Source: Saccharospirillum salsuginis
GTDB taxonomy: Bacteria; Pseudomonadota; Gammaproteobacteria; Pseudomonadales; Natronospirillaceae
Assembly: GCF_014651855.1 (NCBI RefSeq)
Contig: NZ_BMXR01000007.1
Span: 124,001 to 188,000 of the forward strand
Direction: 5' to 3'
Length of the DNA stretch: 64,000 bases
The notes under the pieces were generated by a model that was not told where the DNA came from, did no database searches, and saw only the letters and a list, made by a program, of their open reading frames with translations. Below are positions 28,665-37,145 of the stretch, in pieces; the first letter of the stretch is position 1; the number at the start of each line of letters is the position of its first letter. A program made the translations under genes and the position numbers.

Positions 28665-30017
28665 ATGAGCGTCTTCCAATCCGTTAATCCCGCGACCGGC
28701 AAGACGCTGCACACCGCCCCCGCCTGGACCCATACCGAACTGACTACGGTACTGGATCACCAGGCCGCTCAATGGCCCGCGTTGGCGAAGGCCACTGTGC
28801 CTCGCCGACTAGTGTGGCTGGAAAGCCTGAAACAGCAACTCTCCAGCGCCAAAACCGTTCTCGCGCGCACCATTACCCGGGAAATGGGCAAGCCCATTCG
28901 CCAATCCGAGGCCGAGGTCGACAAGACCCTGGCGTTGATCGACTTTTTGCTCGGCCACGCGGACTCCGCACTGCATCCGCGCACCCTGGCGAGCGATGTT
29001 CAGCAGGCCTATGCGCCACTGGGCGGCATTCTCGGCATCATGCCGTGGAACTACCCGATCTGGCAGGTTTGCCGGTTTGCGCTGCCGGCCCTGGTGGCGG
29101 GCAACACCGTCGCGGTCAAGCCCGCGCCCAATGTGCTGCTGTCGACCCGGATGCTGGAACAACTGGTCGCCGACGCCGGTTTCCCCGACCAGTCGCTGCG
29201 CGTGCTCCAGGCCGATGTCGAACAGCTCGATCACGCCTACGATCACCCGCACATCCGCCAGGTGCATTTCACCGGCAGCAGCCACGCCGGCCGCGACATC
29301 GCCGCCGCCTGTGGCCAACGGCTCAAACCGACCACGCTGGAACTCGGCGGCAACGACGCCTGGCTGTTGACAGACAGCGGCGACTTGCCTCGATTCGTCG
29401 AAACCGCGCTCGCTTCGCGCATGAACAACAGCGGTCAGAGCTGTTTGTGCGCCAAACGCTGGCTCATCCCGCACGGTCGGCTGGACGCCGTACTGAACGA
29501 ACTCGACACCCACCTCAAAACCTACACCCCGGCCCCGCCGGAACAAACCGACACGACGCTGGGCCCGCTCGCCCGGTCGGACATCCAGGCCCGCCTGCTG
29601 ACCCAGTGGCAACGGCTCAAAGCCGGTGCCAAGGTGCGCAGCGAAGACCCAAGCCTCGAAGGCCTCTACACCGGCCCGGCCTGGGCGGTGACGGACGAAC
29701 CGCTCAAGAGCCCGGTCTGGCCGGATGAGATCTTCGGGCCGGTGTTGCAACTGGCGACCTATCGGGACCTGGACGAAGCGGTGACCTGGGCGAATCACAG
29801 CCGGTACGGCCTCGGCGGCTCGGTCTGGGATGCGGACCCGGCCCATGCGCGGGACATCGCCCTGAAGCTGAATACCCGGAACATCGGGATCAACCGACCC
29901 ATGCGCAGTCGGATCGATGTGGCGTTTGGCGGCATGGGGGACTCCGGGTGGGGGGCGGAACTTGGGGTTGATGGGTTGCGGGGGTTGGCTCGGGGGCAGA
30001 TGCAGTTTTTGGATTGA
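28665..30017 (+). CDS. NAD(P)-dependent aldehyde dehydrogenase, succinate-semialdehyde type
   Basis: A 450-residue ALDH superfamily enzyme. It has the cofactor region GIMPWNYPIWQV and VKPAPN. The general base Glu lies in LELGGNDAWLL (about residue 230) and the catalytic Cys in NNSGQSCLCAKRW (about 264). The C-terminal EIFGPVLQL and NIGINRPMRS are also present. The short N-terminus and overall pattern resemble the GabD/Sad type acting on succinate semialdehyde, but the substrate is not proved. The start is placed at the ATG preceded by AAAGGA; the frame continues five codons upstream. It diverges from ppc and ends just before a type C hairpin. Confidence 0.88.
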   Translation: MSVFQSVNPATGKTLHTAPAWTHTELTTVLDHQAAQWPALAKATVPRRLVWLESLKQQLSSAKTVLARTITREMGKPIRQSEAEVDKTLALIDFLLGHADSALHPRTLASDVQQAYAPLGGILGIMPWNYPIWQVCRFALPALVAGNTVAVKPAPNVLLSTRMLEQLVADAGFPDQSLRVLQADVEQLDHAYDHPHIRQVHFTGSSHAGRDIAAACGQRLKPTTLELGGNDAWLLTDSGDLPRFVETALASRMNNSGQSCLCAKRWLIPHGRLDAVLNELDTHLKTYTPAPPEQTDTTLGPLARSDIQARLLTQWQRLKAGAKVRSEDPSLEGLYTGPAWAVTDEPLKSPVWPDEIFGPVLQLATYRDLDEAVTWANHSRYGLGGSVWDADPAHARDIALKLNTRNIGINRPMRSRIDVAFGGMGDSGWGAELGVDGLRGLARGQMQFLD

Positions 30018-30030
30018 CTGCGTAGAGATT

Positions 30031-30065
30031 CCCTCTCCCTCTGGGAGAGGGCTAGGGAGAGGGTC
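30031..30065. repeat. CCCTCTCCC/GGGAGAGGG hairpin, type C, copy 1
   Basis: CCCTCTCCC-TC-TGGGAGAGGG followed by CTAGGGAGAGGG. Five copies lie in the window (also 40489, 59195, 61022, 63620), all at gene ends. It can fold on either strand and may end transcription of the dehydrogenase gene. Confidence 0.85.
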
Positions 30066-30094
30066 AAAAAAAAAGACCGACCCAAAGGCCGGCC
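30066..30094 (-). terminator. Intrinsic terminator of the sugar-transport operon
   Basis: On the minus strand GGCCGGCC-TTTG-GGTCGGTC pairs throughout with G-U pairs and is followed by nine T. It lies about 60 bases after the amber codon ending the hydrolase, so about 100 codons expected there are absent. Confidence 0.8.
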
Positions 30095-30155
30095 AAACAG
30101 GCGAGGCACTCCCCATGAGCCTCTATGACAACAAGTACACCAAAGCCGCCGCGGC

Positions 30156-31907
30156 CTAGGCCTGGGGCCGACAGGCATCCAGATAGGGCAGTGGCGGGTG
30201 GGTGGCGCGGTCGTAGCCGCCCACCAGCTCCGGTAATCGTCCGTCGTCCTGGCTGTTGGCCAGGTCGGTCAGCGCTTCGGCCACTGTCCTGAATTCCCGT
30301 TCCCGCCCGTACCGTTTCAACCCCGCCGCGAACAGGGCGGTGTCGTGCGGCCAGACCGAGCCGTTGTGATAGGACAGCGGGTTATGCAGGGCCGCGCCGG
30401 TGCTCAGGGTGCGCAACCCCCAGCCGGACCAGAGGTCGTCGGCGAGCATGCGCGGAATCAGTTTTTCCGCCTCCGCCGGACGGACGGCGCCGGTCCACAG
30501 CAGGTGGCCGGAGTCGGAACTGTTGACGTCGAGCGGTCGGCTATCGGCGTCGATGGCGATCGCGAAGTTGTCGTGTTCCGGCATCCAGAACAGGTCGTGC
30601 AGAACGGCCTGAATCGCTTCGGCGGCGTCGTCGTATTGTGCCGCCCGATCCCGCTCGCCGAGCGTGCGGTAAAACGACGCAGCGGCCCGGTAGGCGGCGA
30701 AGGCGTAGCCTTGCACCTCGGCCACGGCCAGGGTGCCGCCACCGAGCGTTCCGTCGGCGTAGCTGAGCGAGTCCTGCGAGTCCTTCCAGCTTTGTACGGC
30801 GAGCGCCCGGTCGTTGCCGGTGAACACGATCAGCCCCCGCTCGTCGCGGTAGCGTTCCATCCAGGCCAGGCCCGCTTCCCAGTGTTCGCGCAGTTCCCGA
30901 ATCAGGCCGGTCTCGCCGGTGTGCTCGACCAGATCGTGCAGCAGCATCAGGTACAGGGGCGTCGCGTCGGCGGTGCCGTAGTAGGTGTAAAACGGCAACC
31001 GGCCGGTGCGGCTCAGTTCGCCGAAGCGCTGTTCGTGCAGAATCTTGCCCGGTTGTTCGTCGCGAAAACGGTCTTCCCGACGCCCCTGGTGCCGGCCCAG
31101 GAACCGCAACACACCCCGGGCCAGGTCCGGGTAGCGGGGCAGCAGGAACCAGGCGGTGATCAGCGAATCCCGCCCGAACGGCGTCACGAACCAGGGAATG
31201 CCAGCGGCGATGTTGAGCCCGTCCGGGGTGGCCAGCAGCAGGCAGCGCAGGTCGTCGGCGGCCTGGTCGAACGCACGGCTGGCCGCCGGGTCGGCCGGGG
31301 CCTGGCCCAGCCAGTCGGCGGGCATGTCCACCGGGTCGTGCCCAAGCGGCAGGGAGCTGGTCACCGCGACCGTCACGGTCAGCGTGCGGCTTTCACCGGG
31401 CGCCAGCACCAGTCGTTCGTGGAACTGCGCCCCGTCGATCAGCGCGCTGACATCGAAGGTCTCGCCGTCGGTGGCCTGAAATTGCGCCCGGTAGTCGTGG
31501 GTCCCTCTGGAACAGCTCTGGGTGCGGTGGTCCAGGTCGGCGAACTGGCCACGCACCTCGAACATGTCGGCAAAGTCGCTGTCCAACGCCAGGGCGATGT
31601 CGAGGCTGTGTTCGCGCCGGTCGGTATTGCTCAGTGTCAGTTGGTCCACCAGGCCGTCCCGGGTCATGCGCAGACGGCGTTCGATGCCGATTTCCTGGCG
31701 GTGGTCGACCGAGCGCGACCAGTATTCGGTCATCGTCTGACCGTCCCGGGCGACCCGTTTGAGGCAGTCGAAGCCATCGAACGCCCAGTGGTAGCGGCTC
31801 AGCACGCGGGTGTCGAGAAAATACAGGCCGCACTCGCGCAGGTTCGGGGTCACCTGGCCTTCGTCATCCAGAATCAGATAGGCGAAGTTGTGTTTCAGAG
31901 GGATCAT
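30156..31907 (-). CDS. Amylo-alpha-1,6-glucosidase-like glycoside hydrolase, C-terminally shortened
   Basis: A 583-residue cytoplasmic protein of the glycogen-debranching (GDE) type. An N-terminal beta domain (about residues 1-200, LRECGLYFLDTRVLSRY) is followed by an (alpha/alpha)6 catalytic region with GIPWFVTPFGRDSLITAW, PFYTYYGTADATPLYL and YHNGSVWPHDTALFAAG. The sequence stops at ACRPQA, where relatives continue with a Trp and about 100 more residues. The stop is TAG in place of the expected TGG. The next codons still read AAAALVYLLS before a second stop, so the end looks mutated. It is the last gene of the LacI-controlled ABC operon, nine bases after the permease. Its likely role is hydrolysis of imported alpha-glucosides. 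Activity of the short form is uncertain. Confidence 0.82.
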   Translation of the reverse strand: MIPLKHNFAYLILDDEGQVTPNLRECGLYFLDTRVLSRYHWAFDGFDCLKRVARDGQTMTEYWSRSVDHRQEIGIERRLRMTRDGLVDQLTLSNTDRREHSLDIALALDSDFADMFEVRGQFADLDHRTQSCSRGTHDYRAQFQATDGETFDVSALIDGAQFHERLVLAPGESRTLTVTVAVTSSLPLGHDPVDMPADWLGQAPADPAASRAFDQAADDLRCLLLATPDGLNIAAGIPWFVTPFGRDSLITAWFLLPRYPDLARGVLRFLGRHQGRREDRFRDEQPGKILHEQRFGELSRTGRLPFYTYYGTADATPLYLMLLHDLVEHTGETGLIRELREHWEAGLAWMERYRDERGLIVFTGNDRALAVQSWKDSQDSLSYADGTLGGGTLAVAEVQGYAFAAYRAAASFYRTLGERDRAAQYDDAAEAIQAVLHDLFWMPEHDNFAIAIDADSRPLDVNSSDSGHLLWTGAVRPAEAEKLIPRMLADDLWSGWGLRTLSTGAALHNPLSYHNGSVWPHDTALFAAGLKRYGREREFRTVAEALTDLANSQDDGRLPELVGGYDRATHPPLPYLDACRPQA

Positions 31908-31915
31908 TAAAGCCG

Positions 31916-33337
31916 TTACTCCTTACTGCCGGAGGCGATGGGGTTATCGACGATGTAGCGCTGGAACACCATGAACAGGATCAGCACCGGCACGGTCGAC
32001 ATGAAGGCGCCCGCCAGGATCAGCGACCAGTCCCCGGCGCCGCCATAGGCGTTGCGCAGCGACAGAAGCCCGACGGGCAGGGCGAAGGCGCTGGGCGGGC
32101 TGTTGATCAGCACCAGCGGCCAGAAAAAGTCGTTCCAGGCGCCCTGGAACGCCATGATGGTGATGGTGATCAGGGCTGGCTTGCTCATCGGCAGGATGAC
32201 CTTGTAGAAGGTCGTCCAGTAGCCGGCGCCGTCCATCAGGGCGGCTTCCTCGATCTCGCGCGGCACGCTCTCGAAGAACTGCTTCATGATCAGCACCTGC
32301 GCCGAGACGACCAGCACGATGATCACCGCCCAGGGCGTGTTCAGCAGGTTGATCTCACGGATGACCAAGTAGTTGGAAATAAAGGTCACCTGAATCGGGA
32401 TCATCATGCTCACCAGCATGGTGAAGAAGACCGCCCGCTGACCGGGGAATTTCAGCCGCGCCAGGGCATAACCGCCCGTGGTTGCCAGCACCAGCGTCAG
32501 CGCGACCCGGCCGAGGGAGATCAGCAGGCTGTTCTGGAACCAGCTCATGAACAGGCTGTCGCCGGTGTTCAAGTCGACGGATTCCTTGAACACCCGTCGG
32601 TAGTTGTTGAACACATAGCCGAGCACGCCGGGGGTGACGTTTTCCCAACTCGCCACCCGACCGCGCCGTTCCATCCGCGTCGGCGGCAGAGTGGCGTCGA
32701 TCAGCGTCTGGCTGCGCGGCGCCTGGCTCGAGAAGGGCACCCGCTCGATGCGCGGCCCCTCGCCCTCGTATCGGAATCGGACGTGCCAGGTGGCCTGTTG
32801 CCACTGTTCGGTCACGCCGTCTTTGTTGGTGAATTCATAGAGCGGGCCGTCCTCGCGACGAATGTCCAGATCCGAGGCGTAATCGACCGCGAAGTCGGTA
32901 TAGACGGCGGCGGCCATGCCGGTGCCGGGCCGCCGCCGGGGAATCTCGATCGCGGGCGCGGCCAGTTCCTCGCCCACCGGCGCGGCGTAGGTGAGGTGAA
33001 AGGTCACCTCGCCACCGGGCGAGAAACCGCCCCACCAGGCGTTGCCGCTGCCTTCGCGGCCCTGTTCCCAAGCCCCGGCCCAGTTCACCGGGTTGATCTG
33101 CGCGAACCAGAAGCGGAATGGCTGCTCCAGCGGGTCTTCCTTGACGCTCGCCAGCAAGGCGAACAGGAAGGTGCCCAGCAGGACGGTGGCGATCGAGATC
33201 AGCACGCCGTACATCAGCACCAGGGTGGACGCCTGGCGGCGGCGCACGGCGGCCTGCTCGCGGCGGGCGTCCGGCCGGTCCGAAAGGCGACCGGATGCGA
33301 GAGTTGTCTGCACGGAGTTGGAGGAAGTCTCAGTCAT
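31916..33337 (-). CDS. Sugar ABC transporter permease, MalG type, with large periplasmic insertion
   Basis: A 473-residue inner-membrane permease; ordinary MalG-like proteins have about 280-300 residues. After a cytoplasmic start and a first membrane segment (about residues 38-65) there is an extra soluble region of about 150 residues (about 75-230). It is rich in W, Y and beta-forming residues and includes WWGGFSPGGEVTFHLTYAAP. The usual core follows, with the ATPase-contacting EAA loop EEAALMDGAGYWTTFYKVILP (about 363-383). The insertion should lie in the periplasm and may contact the binding protein or substrate. The gene overlaps the MalF-like gene by eight bases. No ATP-binding subunit is encoded nearby. 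Confidence 0.87.
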   Translation of the reverse strand: MTETSSNSVQTTLASGRLSDRPDARREQAAVRRRQASTLVLMYGVLISIATVLLGTFLFALLASVKEDPLEQPFRFWFAQINPVNWAGAWEQGREGSGNAWWGGFSPGGEVTFHLTYAAPVGEELAAPAIEIPRRRPGTGMAAAVYTDFAVDYASDLDIRREDGPLYEFTNKDGVTEQWQQATWHVRFRYEGEGPRIERVPFSSQAPRSQTLIDATLPPTRMERRGRVASWENVTPGVLGYVFNNYRRVFKESVDLNTGDSLFMSWFQNSLLISLGRVALTLVLATTGGYALARLKFPGQRAVFFTMLVSMMIPIQVTFISNYLVIREINLLNTPWAVIIVLVVSAQVLIMKQFFESVPREIEEAALMDGAGYWTTFYKVILPMSKPALITITIMAFQGAWNDFFWPLVLINSPPSAFALPVGLLSLRNAYGGAGDWSLILAGAFMSTVPVLILFMVFQRYIVDNPIASGSKE

Positions 33338-34430
33338 TGGTGGTCTCCGATACGCCGACGGAACGTTGAATCAGCACCATCACCAGGGTCAGCAACGCCA
33401 GCACCAGGGCGCCCGCGCTGGCCATGCCGATGCGCGGTGTGCCGCCCGGCGGGAAGGCGTTGTGATAGGTGAAATAGGCGAGGGTGATCTTGGACTCCAG
33501 TGGCGCTGCGTCGCCGAGCAGAGCCACCTGGTCGAACATCTGCAGCGTGCCGATGATGCCGAGCGTCACCACGGTGAAACTCACCGGCATCAGCCTTGGC
33601 CAGGTGATGTACCGTATTTGCTGCCAGGCGCTGGCGCCTTCGAGACGGGCGGCCTCGTACAGCGAATCCGGAATCGACTGCAGGCCGGCCAGGTAGAGCA
33701 GCATCAGGGTCGGTACCGTGGTGAAGGTGTTCATCGCGACGATGGCCCAGATGGTGCGCGGCAGCGGACCGAAGGTCTCGCGGGTATTGAGCCAGGTGAC
33801 GGTGACCGGTTCAGCCAGGTCGCGCACGCCGACGCCCAGACCGGCCAGCACCAGGGTGGCGATCGCCGTCACACCCAGGCTGACGATCAGGTGAAACGGG
33901 TCGCCCCAACGCACCCAATCGTAGCGCCGCCGACCCAGCACGAACTGCAGCGTCTGCACCGCCAGAAAGATCCCGAGCGCGACCGCCAGCAGGCCACCGT
34001 GCGCCGACAGCCAGGACAGCCCCTGGTTCAGCACACCCTTGCGCTGGAACAGCCACATGAAGATCAGCGTCATGGCCGCGCTGGAAAGGATCGACGGGAA
34101 GTAATAAATGGTCCGGAAGACCCCCTTGCCCTTCACCTGCTTGTTCGCCGCCATCGCCAGCAGCAACGCCAGACCGGTCTGCAACGTGGTCACGACGATG
34201 GAAAACGCCAGCGAATGCTTCAGCGCCAGGATGAACAAGGGGTCGCCGACCAGCGCCAGGTAATTGCCCAGGCCGTTCCAGACCGGAGCCGAAAACAGGT
34301 CGTAGGACTGCAGGCTGAACAGAAAAGTTCGGCCCAGGGCATAGACGAAAAAGACGAACAGGGAGACGCAGAACGGCAGGATGAAGAGGATGCCGGCGAT
34401 GCGTTCCTTGTGGGCCAGGGATTTGTTCAT
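33330..34430 (-). CDS. Sugar ABC transporter permease, MalF type
   Basis: A 366-residue inner-membrane permease with about eight membrane segments. The N-terminal region is LAHKERIAGILFILPFCVSLF and the EAA loop is YEAARLEGASAWQQIRYITWPRL (about residues 270-292). An extra pair of hydrophobic segments (about 150-210, around GRRRYDWVRWGDPFH) lies between the first helices and the core. It partners the MalG-like protein, whose ATG lies inside its 3' end. It is separated from the binding-protein gene by 170 bases that carry a paired inverted repeat, an arrangement like the malE-malF spacer. Confidence 0.9.
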   Translation of the reverse strand: MNKSLAHKERIAGILFILPFCVSLFVFFVYALGRTFLFSLQSYDLFSAPVWNGLGNYLALVGDPLFILALKHSLAFSIVVTTLQTGLALLLAMAANKQVKGKGVFRTIYYFPSILSSAAMTLIFMWLFQRKGVLNQGLSWLSAHGGLLAVALGIFLAVQTLQFVLGRRRYDWVRWGDPFHLIVSLGVTAIATLVLAGLGVGVRDLAEPVTVTWLNTRETFGPLPRTIWAIVAMNTFTTVPTLMLLYLAGLQSIPDSLYEAARLEGASAWQQIRYITWPRLMPVSFTVVTLGIIGTLQMFDQVALLGDAAPLESKITLAYFTYHNAFPPGGTPRIGMASAGALVLALLTLVMVLIQRSVGVSETTND

Positions 34431-34489
34431 GTTGGGCTCCTGGTTGGGGAGGGGGATCGGGATTTCGGTTGGGATGGGGTTGGTTTGGG

Positions 34490-34574
34490 CGGCAGATATC
34501 GGCTGGGCCTCTTCTGCCCTACAGGTGCTTTGGCACGGTTATGTAGGGCGGAAGAGCAGAGCGATATCCGCCGT
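34490..34574. repeat. Paired inverted element, type B, copy 2, inside the operon
   Basis: The units 34490-34523 (CGGCAGATATCGG...CTTCTGCCCTAC) and 34542-34574 (GTAGGGCGGAAGAG...GATATCCGCCG) are inverted and would form one long stem in the mRNA between the binding-protein and permease genes. The position matches REP stem-loops known to protect upstream malE mRNA in enterics. Confidence 0.8.
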
Positions 34575-34600
34575 TTTAAATCAACCTCAAAACCTCCCAA

Positions 34601-35833
34601 CTACCGCCCGGTCAACCGATCAAACTGCTCCTGCGCATGCGCGATCGCCTCATCGATACTCCGTTCCTTCAACAACGCCGCACTCAAAGCTTCATCCACA
34701 ATCGCCTTCCACTCACCGCCGTACTCGCCGAACTGGAACGGTTCGACCTGGCCATCGCTGGCGCCTTCGAACACGACCCGGCTGGTGATGGCCGCGGTGC
34801 TGTCGCCGTTGAAAAAGTCGTTGTCGGCCAGGGCTTCGCGGCTGGGCAGGGCGAGGCCGCTTTCCAGGACCCATTGCTGGGCTTTCTCGGACGTCAGCAG
34901 TTCGACGACCTTGTGTGCGGAGTCTTTCACGTCGCTGTCGGCCGCGACGCCCCAGGCGACGGTGAACACCAGGTTGCCGCGATCGCCGGTTTCCGGGTGC
35001 TTGGGAATGCCGACGGTGCTGTAGTACTTGTTCGGGGCCTGATCGCGCAGGAAGCCGATCATCCAGGCGCCTTCCATCGCCACAGCGGTGTCGCCGTTAC
35101 CAAAGCAGCCGCCCGTCCAGCCCTGGCCGAGATCGGTGGCCAGTACGCCGGCGTTTTCGTCGGGCAGGGTGACGTAGAATTCGAAGGCTTCGCGGAAGCG
35201 GTCGTCCAGCACGGTGTGGCCCTGGTCGTTGATCGGCTGCCAGCCGGTGGCCAGCGCGAAGGCCGCGAAGCGTGCGTAGTCCGGCACCACGCAGATGCCG
35301 TAGACGTCGTCGAGTTCCGCCTGCACCTGCTGCAGCTTGGTGCGGAAGTCGTGCCAGTCGTCGTCCATATCCGGGTAGTCGACGCCGGCATCGTCGAAGA
35401 TGTCCATGTCGTATTGCACCGCCAGGGTGTTGAAGTCCTTGGCGATGCCCATCAGTTGCCCCTCGTAGGTGAACGCCTGATTCAGCGCGGGCAGCAGTGC
35501 GTCGGCGACGTCCTGATTGTCAGCCGGCACCGGGTCGATCTTGCCGGATTCGAAGATCGGGTAGGCCCAGAACGAGTCGACGTAGAAGGCGTCCGGCGCG
35601 GTGCCGGCGGACAGGGCATTGGTCAGGATCTGTGCGAAATCCCCTTCGACCGGCTCGTATTCGACCGTGATGCCGGCGGCTTTCAGGTCGTCGTCCAGCA
35701 CCTCGTTGATCAGCGAATTGACGACGACAATGTTGTCGCCGCCCCAGCCGCTGATGCGGACCACATCGTTGGCGAGCGTTGGCGTCGCGGCCAGAGCGAT
35801 GGCGGCGGTCATGAAGGTTGTTTTTATTGTCAT
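34601..35833 (-). CDS. Extracellular sugar-binding protein of an ABC importer
   Basis: A 410-residue periplasmic binding protein (bacterial extracellular solute-binding family 1). The signal peptide is about residues 1-21 (TAAIALAATPTLA-N), followed by the family motifs SAGTAPDAFYVDSFWAYPI (about 76-94), GIAKDFNTLAVQYD (about 127-140) and a C-terminal AHAQEQFDRLTG. It should deliver a di- or oligosaccharide to the two permeases; the neighbouring debranching-type hydrolase points to an alpha-glucan or maltodextrin, but the sugar cannot be read from sequence. A perfect LacI-type operator lies 30 bases before its ATG. Confidence 0.9.
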   Translation of the reverse strand: MTIKTTFMTAAIALAATPTLANDVVRISGWGGDNIVVVNSLINEVLDDDLKAAGITVEYEPVEGDFAQILTNALSAGTAPDAFYVDSFWAYPIFESGKIDPVPADNQDVADALLPALNQAFTYEGQLMGIAKDFNTLAVQYDMDIFDDAGVDYPDMDDDWHDFRTKLQQVQAELDDVYGICVVPDYARFAAFALATGWQPINDQGHTVLDDRFREAFEFYVTLPDENAGVLATDLGQGWTGGCFGNGDTAVAMEGAWMIGFLRDQAPNKYYSTVGIPKHPETGDRGNLVFTVAWGVAADSDVKDSAHKVVELLTSEKAQQWVLESGLALPSREALADNDFFNGDSTAAITSRVVFEGASDGQVEPFQFGEYGGEWKAIVDEALSAALLKERSIDEAIAHAQEQFDRLTGR

Positions 35834-35862
35834 GGCGTCCTCTCTTGCGTTTTTTTGTTGGA

Positions 35863-35874
35863 GTAAACGTTTAC
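35863..35874. promoter_or_regulatory. LacI-family operator of the binding-protein operon
   Basis: The perfect palindrome GTAAACGTTTAC lies between the regulator's 3' end and the binding-protein start. It is identical to the site at 36940. Confidence 0.85.
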
Positions 35875-35927
35875 GTTCCAGGTTGTTAAAAAGGCCGGAC
35901 TGCCTGGGAGCCCGACCGACGTTGCGG

Positions 35928-36884
35928 TCAGGCGCTTTCGCGTCGGACCAGGGTAACCGGGGTTATTCGGGTTTGCGTTTTCGCGCCCTGCTGGGCTTTC
36001 ACCAAGAGGTCGGTCGCGGCCTCGGCGATGCCGCTGATGTCCTGTCGGATGGTGGTGATGCCGTCGCTGAAGACCGGCAGATCATCGTAGCCCACCAACT
36101 TGACGTCTTCGGGTACGCGGTAGCCCAGGTCGGTCAGGGCGGTGCGCACGCCGTAGGCGATTTCGTCCGTCTCGCAGAACAGACCGTCGAACGGGAAGGG
36201 ACGCTCGGAGTATTCGGCGCGCAGCGTTCGATAGCTGGTCAGGGTCGGCGTGGTGGAATCCGGCACCCGACAGGTGCCGCCTTCAAGACCGTGCTTGGCC
36301 AGGGTGCGATGAAACCCCTCGGCCCGCAGGTGGGTGCCCTTGTTGGGATGATCGATTTCGACGCAGGCGAGGGCGCGACACCCGAGCTCAACCAAGTGTT
36401 CCGCAGCCAGAATACCGCCCCGTTCGTCGTCCGGGCAGACCCAGAAACCGTCGTGCCGCTTGCCGACCGCGACAAAGGGCACTTTGGCCTCGTGCAATTG
36501 GGCGATGCGGCTGTCGTCTTCCTCGATGCCGAGCAGAATGGCCGAGGCCGTTTCCGCGATCAGCGTCTCCATCTCGCTGTGGTGATAGAGCACCGGCATT
36601 AAACCGCGACGGTGCAGATGCTTGGTCAGGTGTTCGAACATGATGGACACGTAGGGGTTCACCTGCCAGTCGTGCATGCCCATGCTCAGGCCGACGGTGG
36701 CCGTGCGGCCCTCCTTCAACTGGCGGGCGGCGACCGAAGGCGAGTAACCGAGCTCGGCGCAGACATCCAGAATACGGGCACGCGTGGCTTCCCCCAGCCC
36801 CGGCTTGTTGTTCAGGGCCCGGGAGATGGAAGCGACGGAGACATTGGCCCGACGGGCGGCTTCGCGGATGGTTTTACGGTCCAT
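35928..36884 (-). CDS. LacI-family transcriptional repressor
   Basis: A 318-residue regulator. The N-terminal HTH is TIREAARRANVSVASISRALNN, with the hinge helix at about residues 48-58 (SPSVAARQLKEG). The C-terminal part is a periplasmic-binding-like sensor domain. It is transcribed in the same direction as, and just upstream of, the ABC importer genes. Two perfect copies of GTAAACGTTTAC, one before the importer and one before this gene, indicate local and self control. The inducer is presumably the imported sugar or its product. The short protein end at RRESA is normal. Confidence 0.92.
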   Translation of the reverse strand: MDRKTIREAARRANVSVASISRALNNKPGLGEATRARILDVCAELGYSPSVAARQLKEGRTATVGLSMGMHDWQVNPYVSIMFEHLTKHLHRRGLMPVLYHHSEMETLIAETASAILLGIEEDDSRIAQLHEAKVPFVAVGKRHDGFWVCPDDERGGILAAEHLVELGCRALACVEIDHPNKGTHLRAEGFHRTLAKHGLEGGTCRVPDSTTPTLTSYRTLRAEYSERPFPFDGLFCETDEIAYGVRTALTDLGYRVPEDVKLVGYDDLPVFSDGITTIRQDISGIAEAATDLLVKAQQGAKTQTRITPVTLVRRESA

Positions 36885-36939
36885 GATGGTGCGTTTTTGT
36901 TGTTGAGTGGGGGTACGTTAGCGCAGGAGAAAAAGAAAG

Positions 36940-36951
36940 TAAACGTTTACG
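36940..36951. promoter_or_regulatory. LacI-family operator of the repressor gene
   Basis: A second perfect GTAAACGTTTAC, 56 bases upstream of the repressor ATG, consistent with autoregulation. Confidence 0.82.
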
Positions 36952-36970
36952 TTGGTGGGGTAGTTGTGTT

Positions 36971-36991
36971 GCTCACGGCGAGCATTCCTAC
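36971..36991 (-). repeat. Diverged REP-like palindrome
   Basis: GCTCACGGCGAGCATTCCTAC has the same layout as the type A element (GTAGGA at one end, inverted GC-rich arms), but the stem is different. Confidence 0.55.
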
Positions 36992-37010
36992 GGGGGCATG
37001 ATCTGTAACG

Positions 37011-37135
37011 GTAGGGCAGAAGAGCGACAGCGATATCTGCCGTTGGAAGTAAAAAGTGCCAGCGCATTCACCATTGCCACCGGATTAAACGGCAGATATC
37101 GCTGTCGCCCGAAATGTCGGACCACTTCTGCCCTA
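37011..37135. repeat. Paired inverted element, type B, copy 3
   Basis: GTAGGGCAGAAGAG...GATATCTGCC at 37011-37042 and its inverted partner at 37091-37135. The right unit carries an extra segment of about 14 bases (around CGAAATGTCGGACCA) that interrupts the match. It lies at the 3' end of the NUDIX gene. Confidence 0.78.
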
Positions 37136-37145
37136 CGGTGTTCCG

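Noticed and set aside
30115..30159. Tiny plus-strand frame MSLYDNKYTKAAAA
   Set aside because: It is exactly antisense to the decayed C-terminal codons of the glycoside hydrolase (AAAALVYLLS), which explains its apparent protein-like look.
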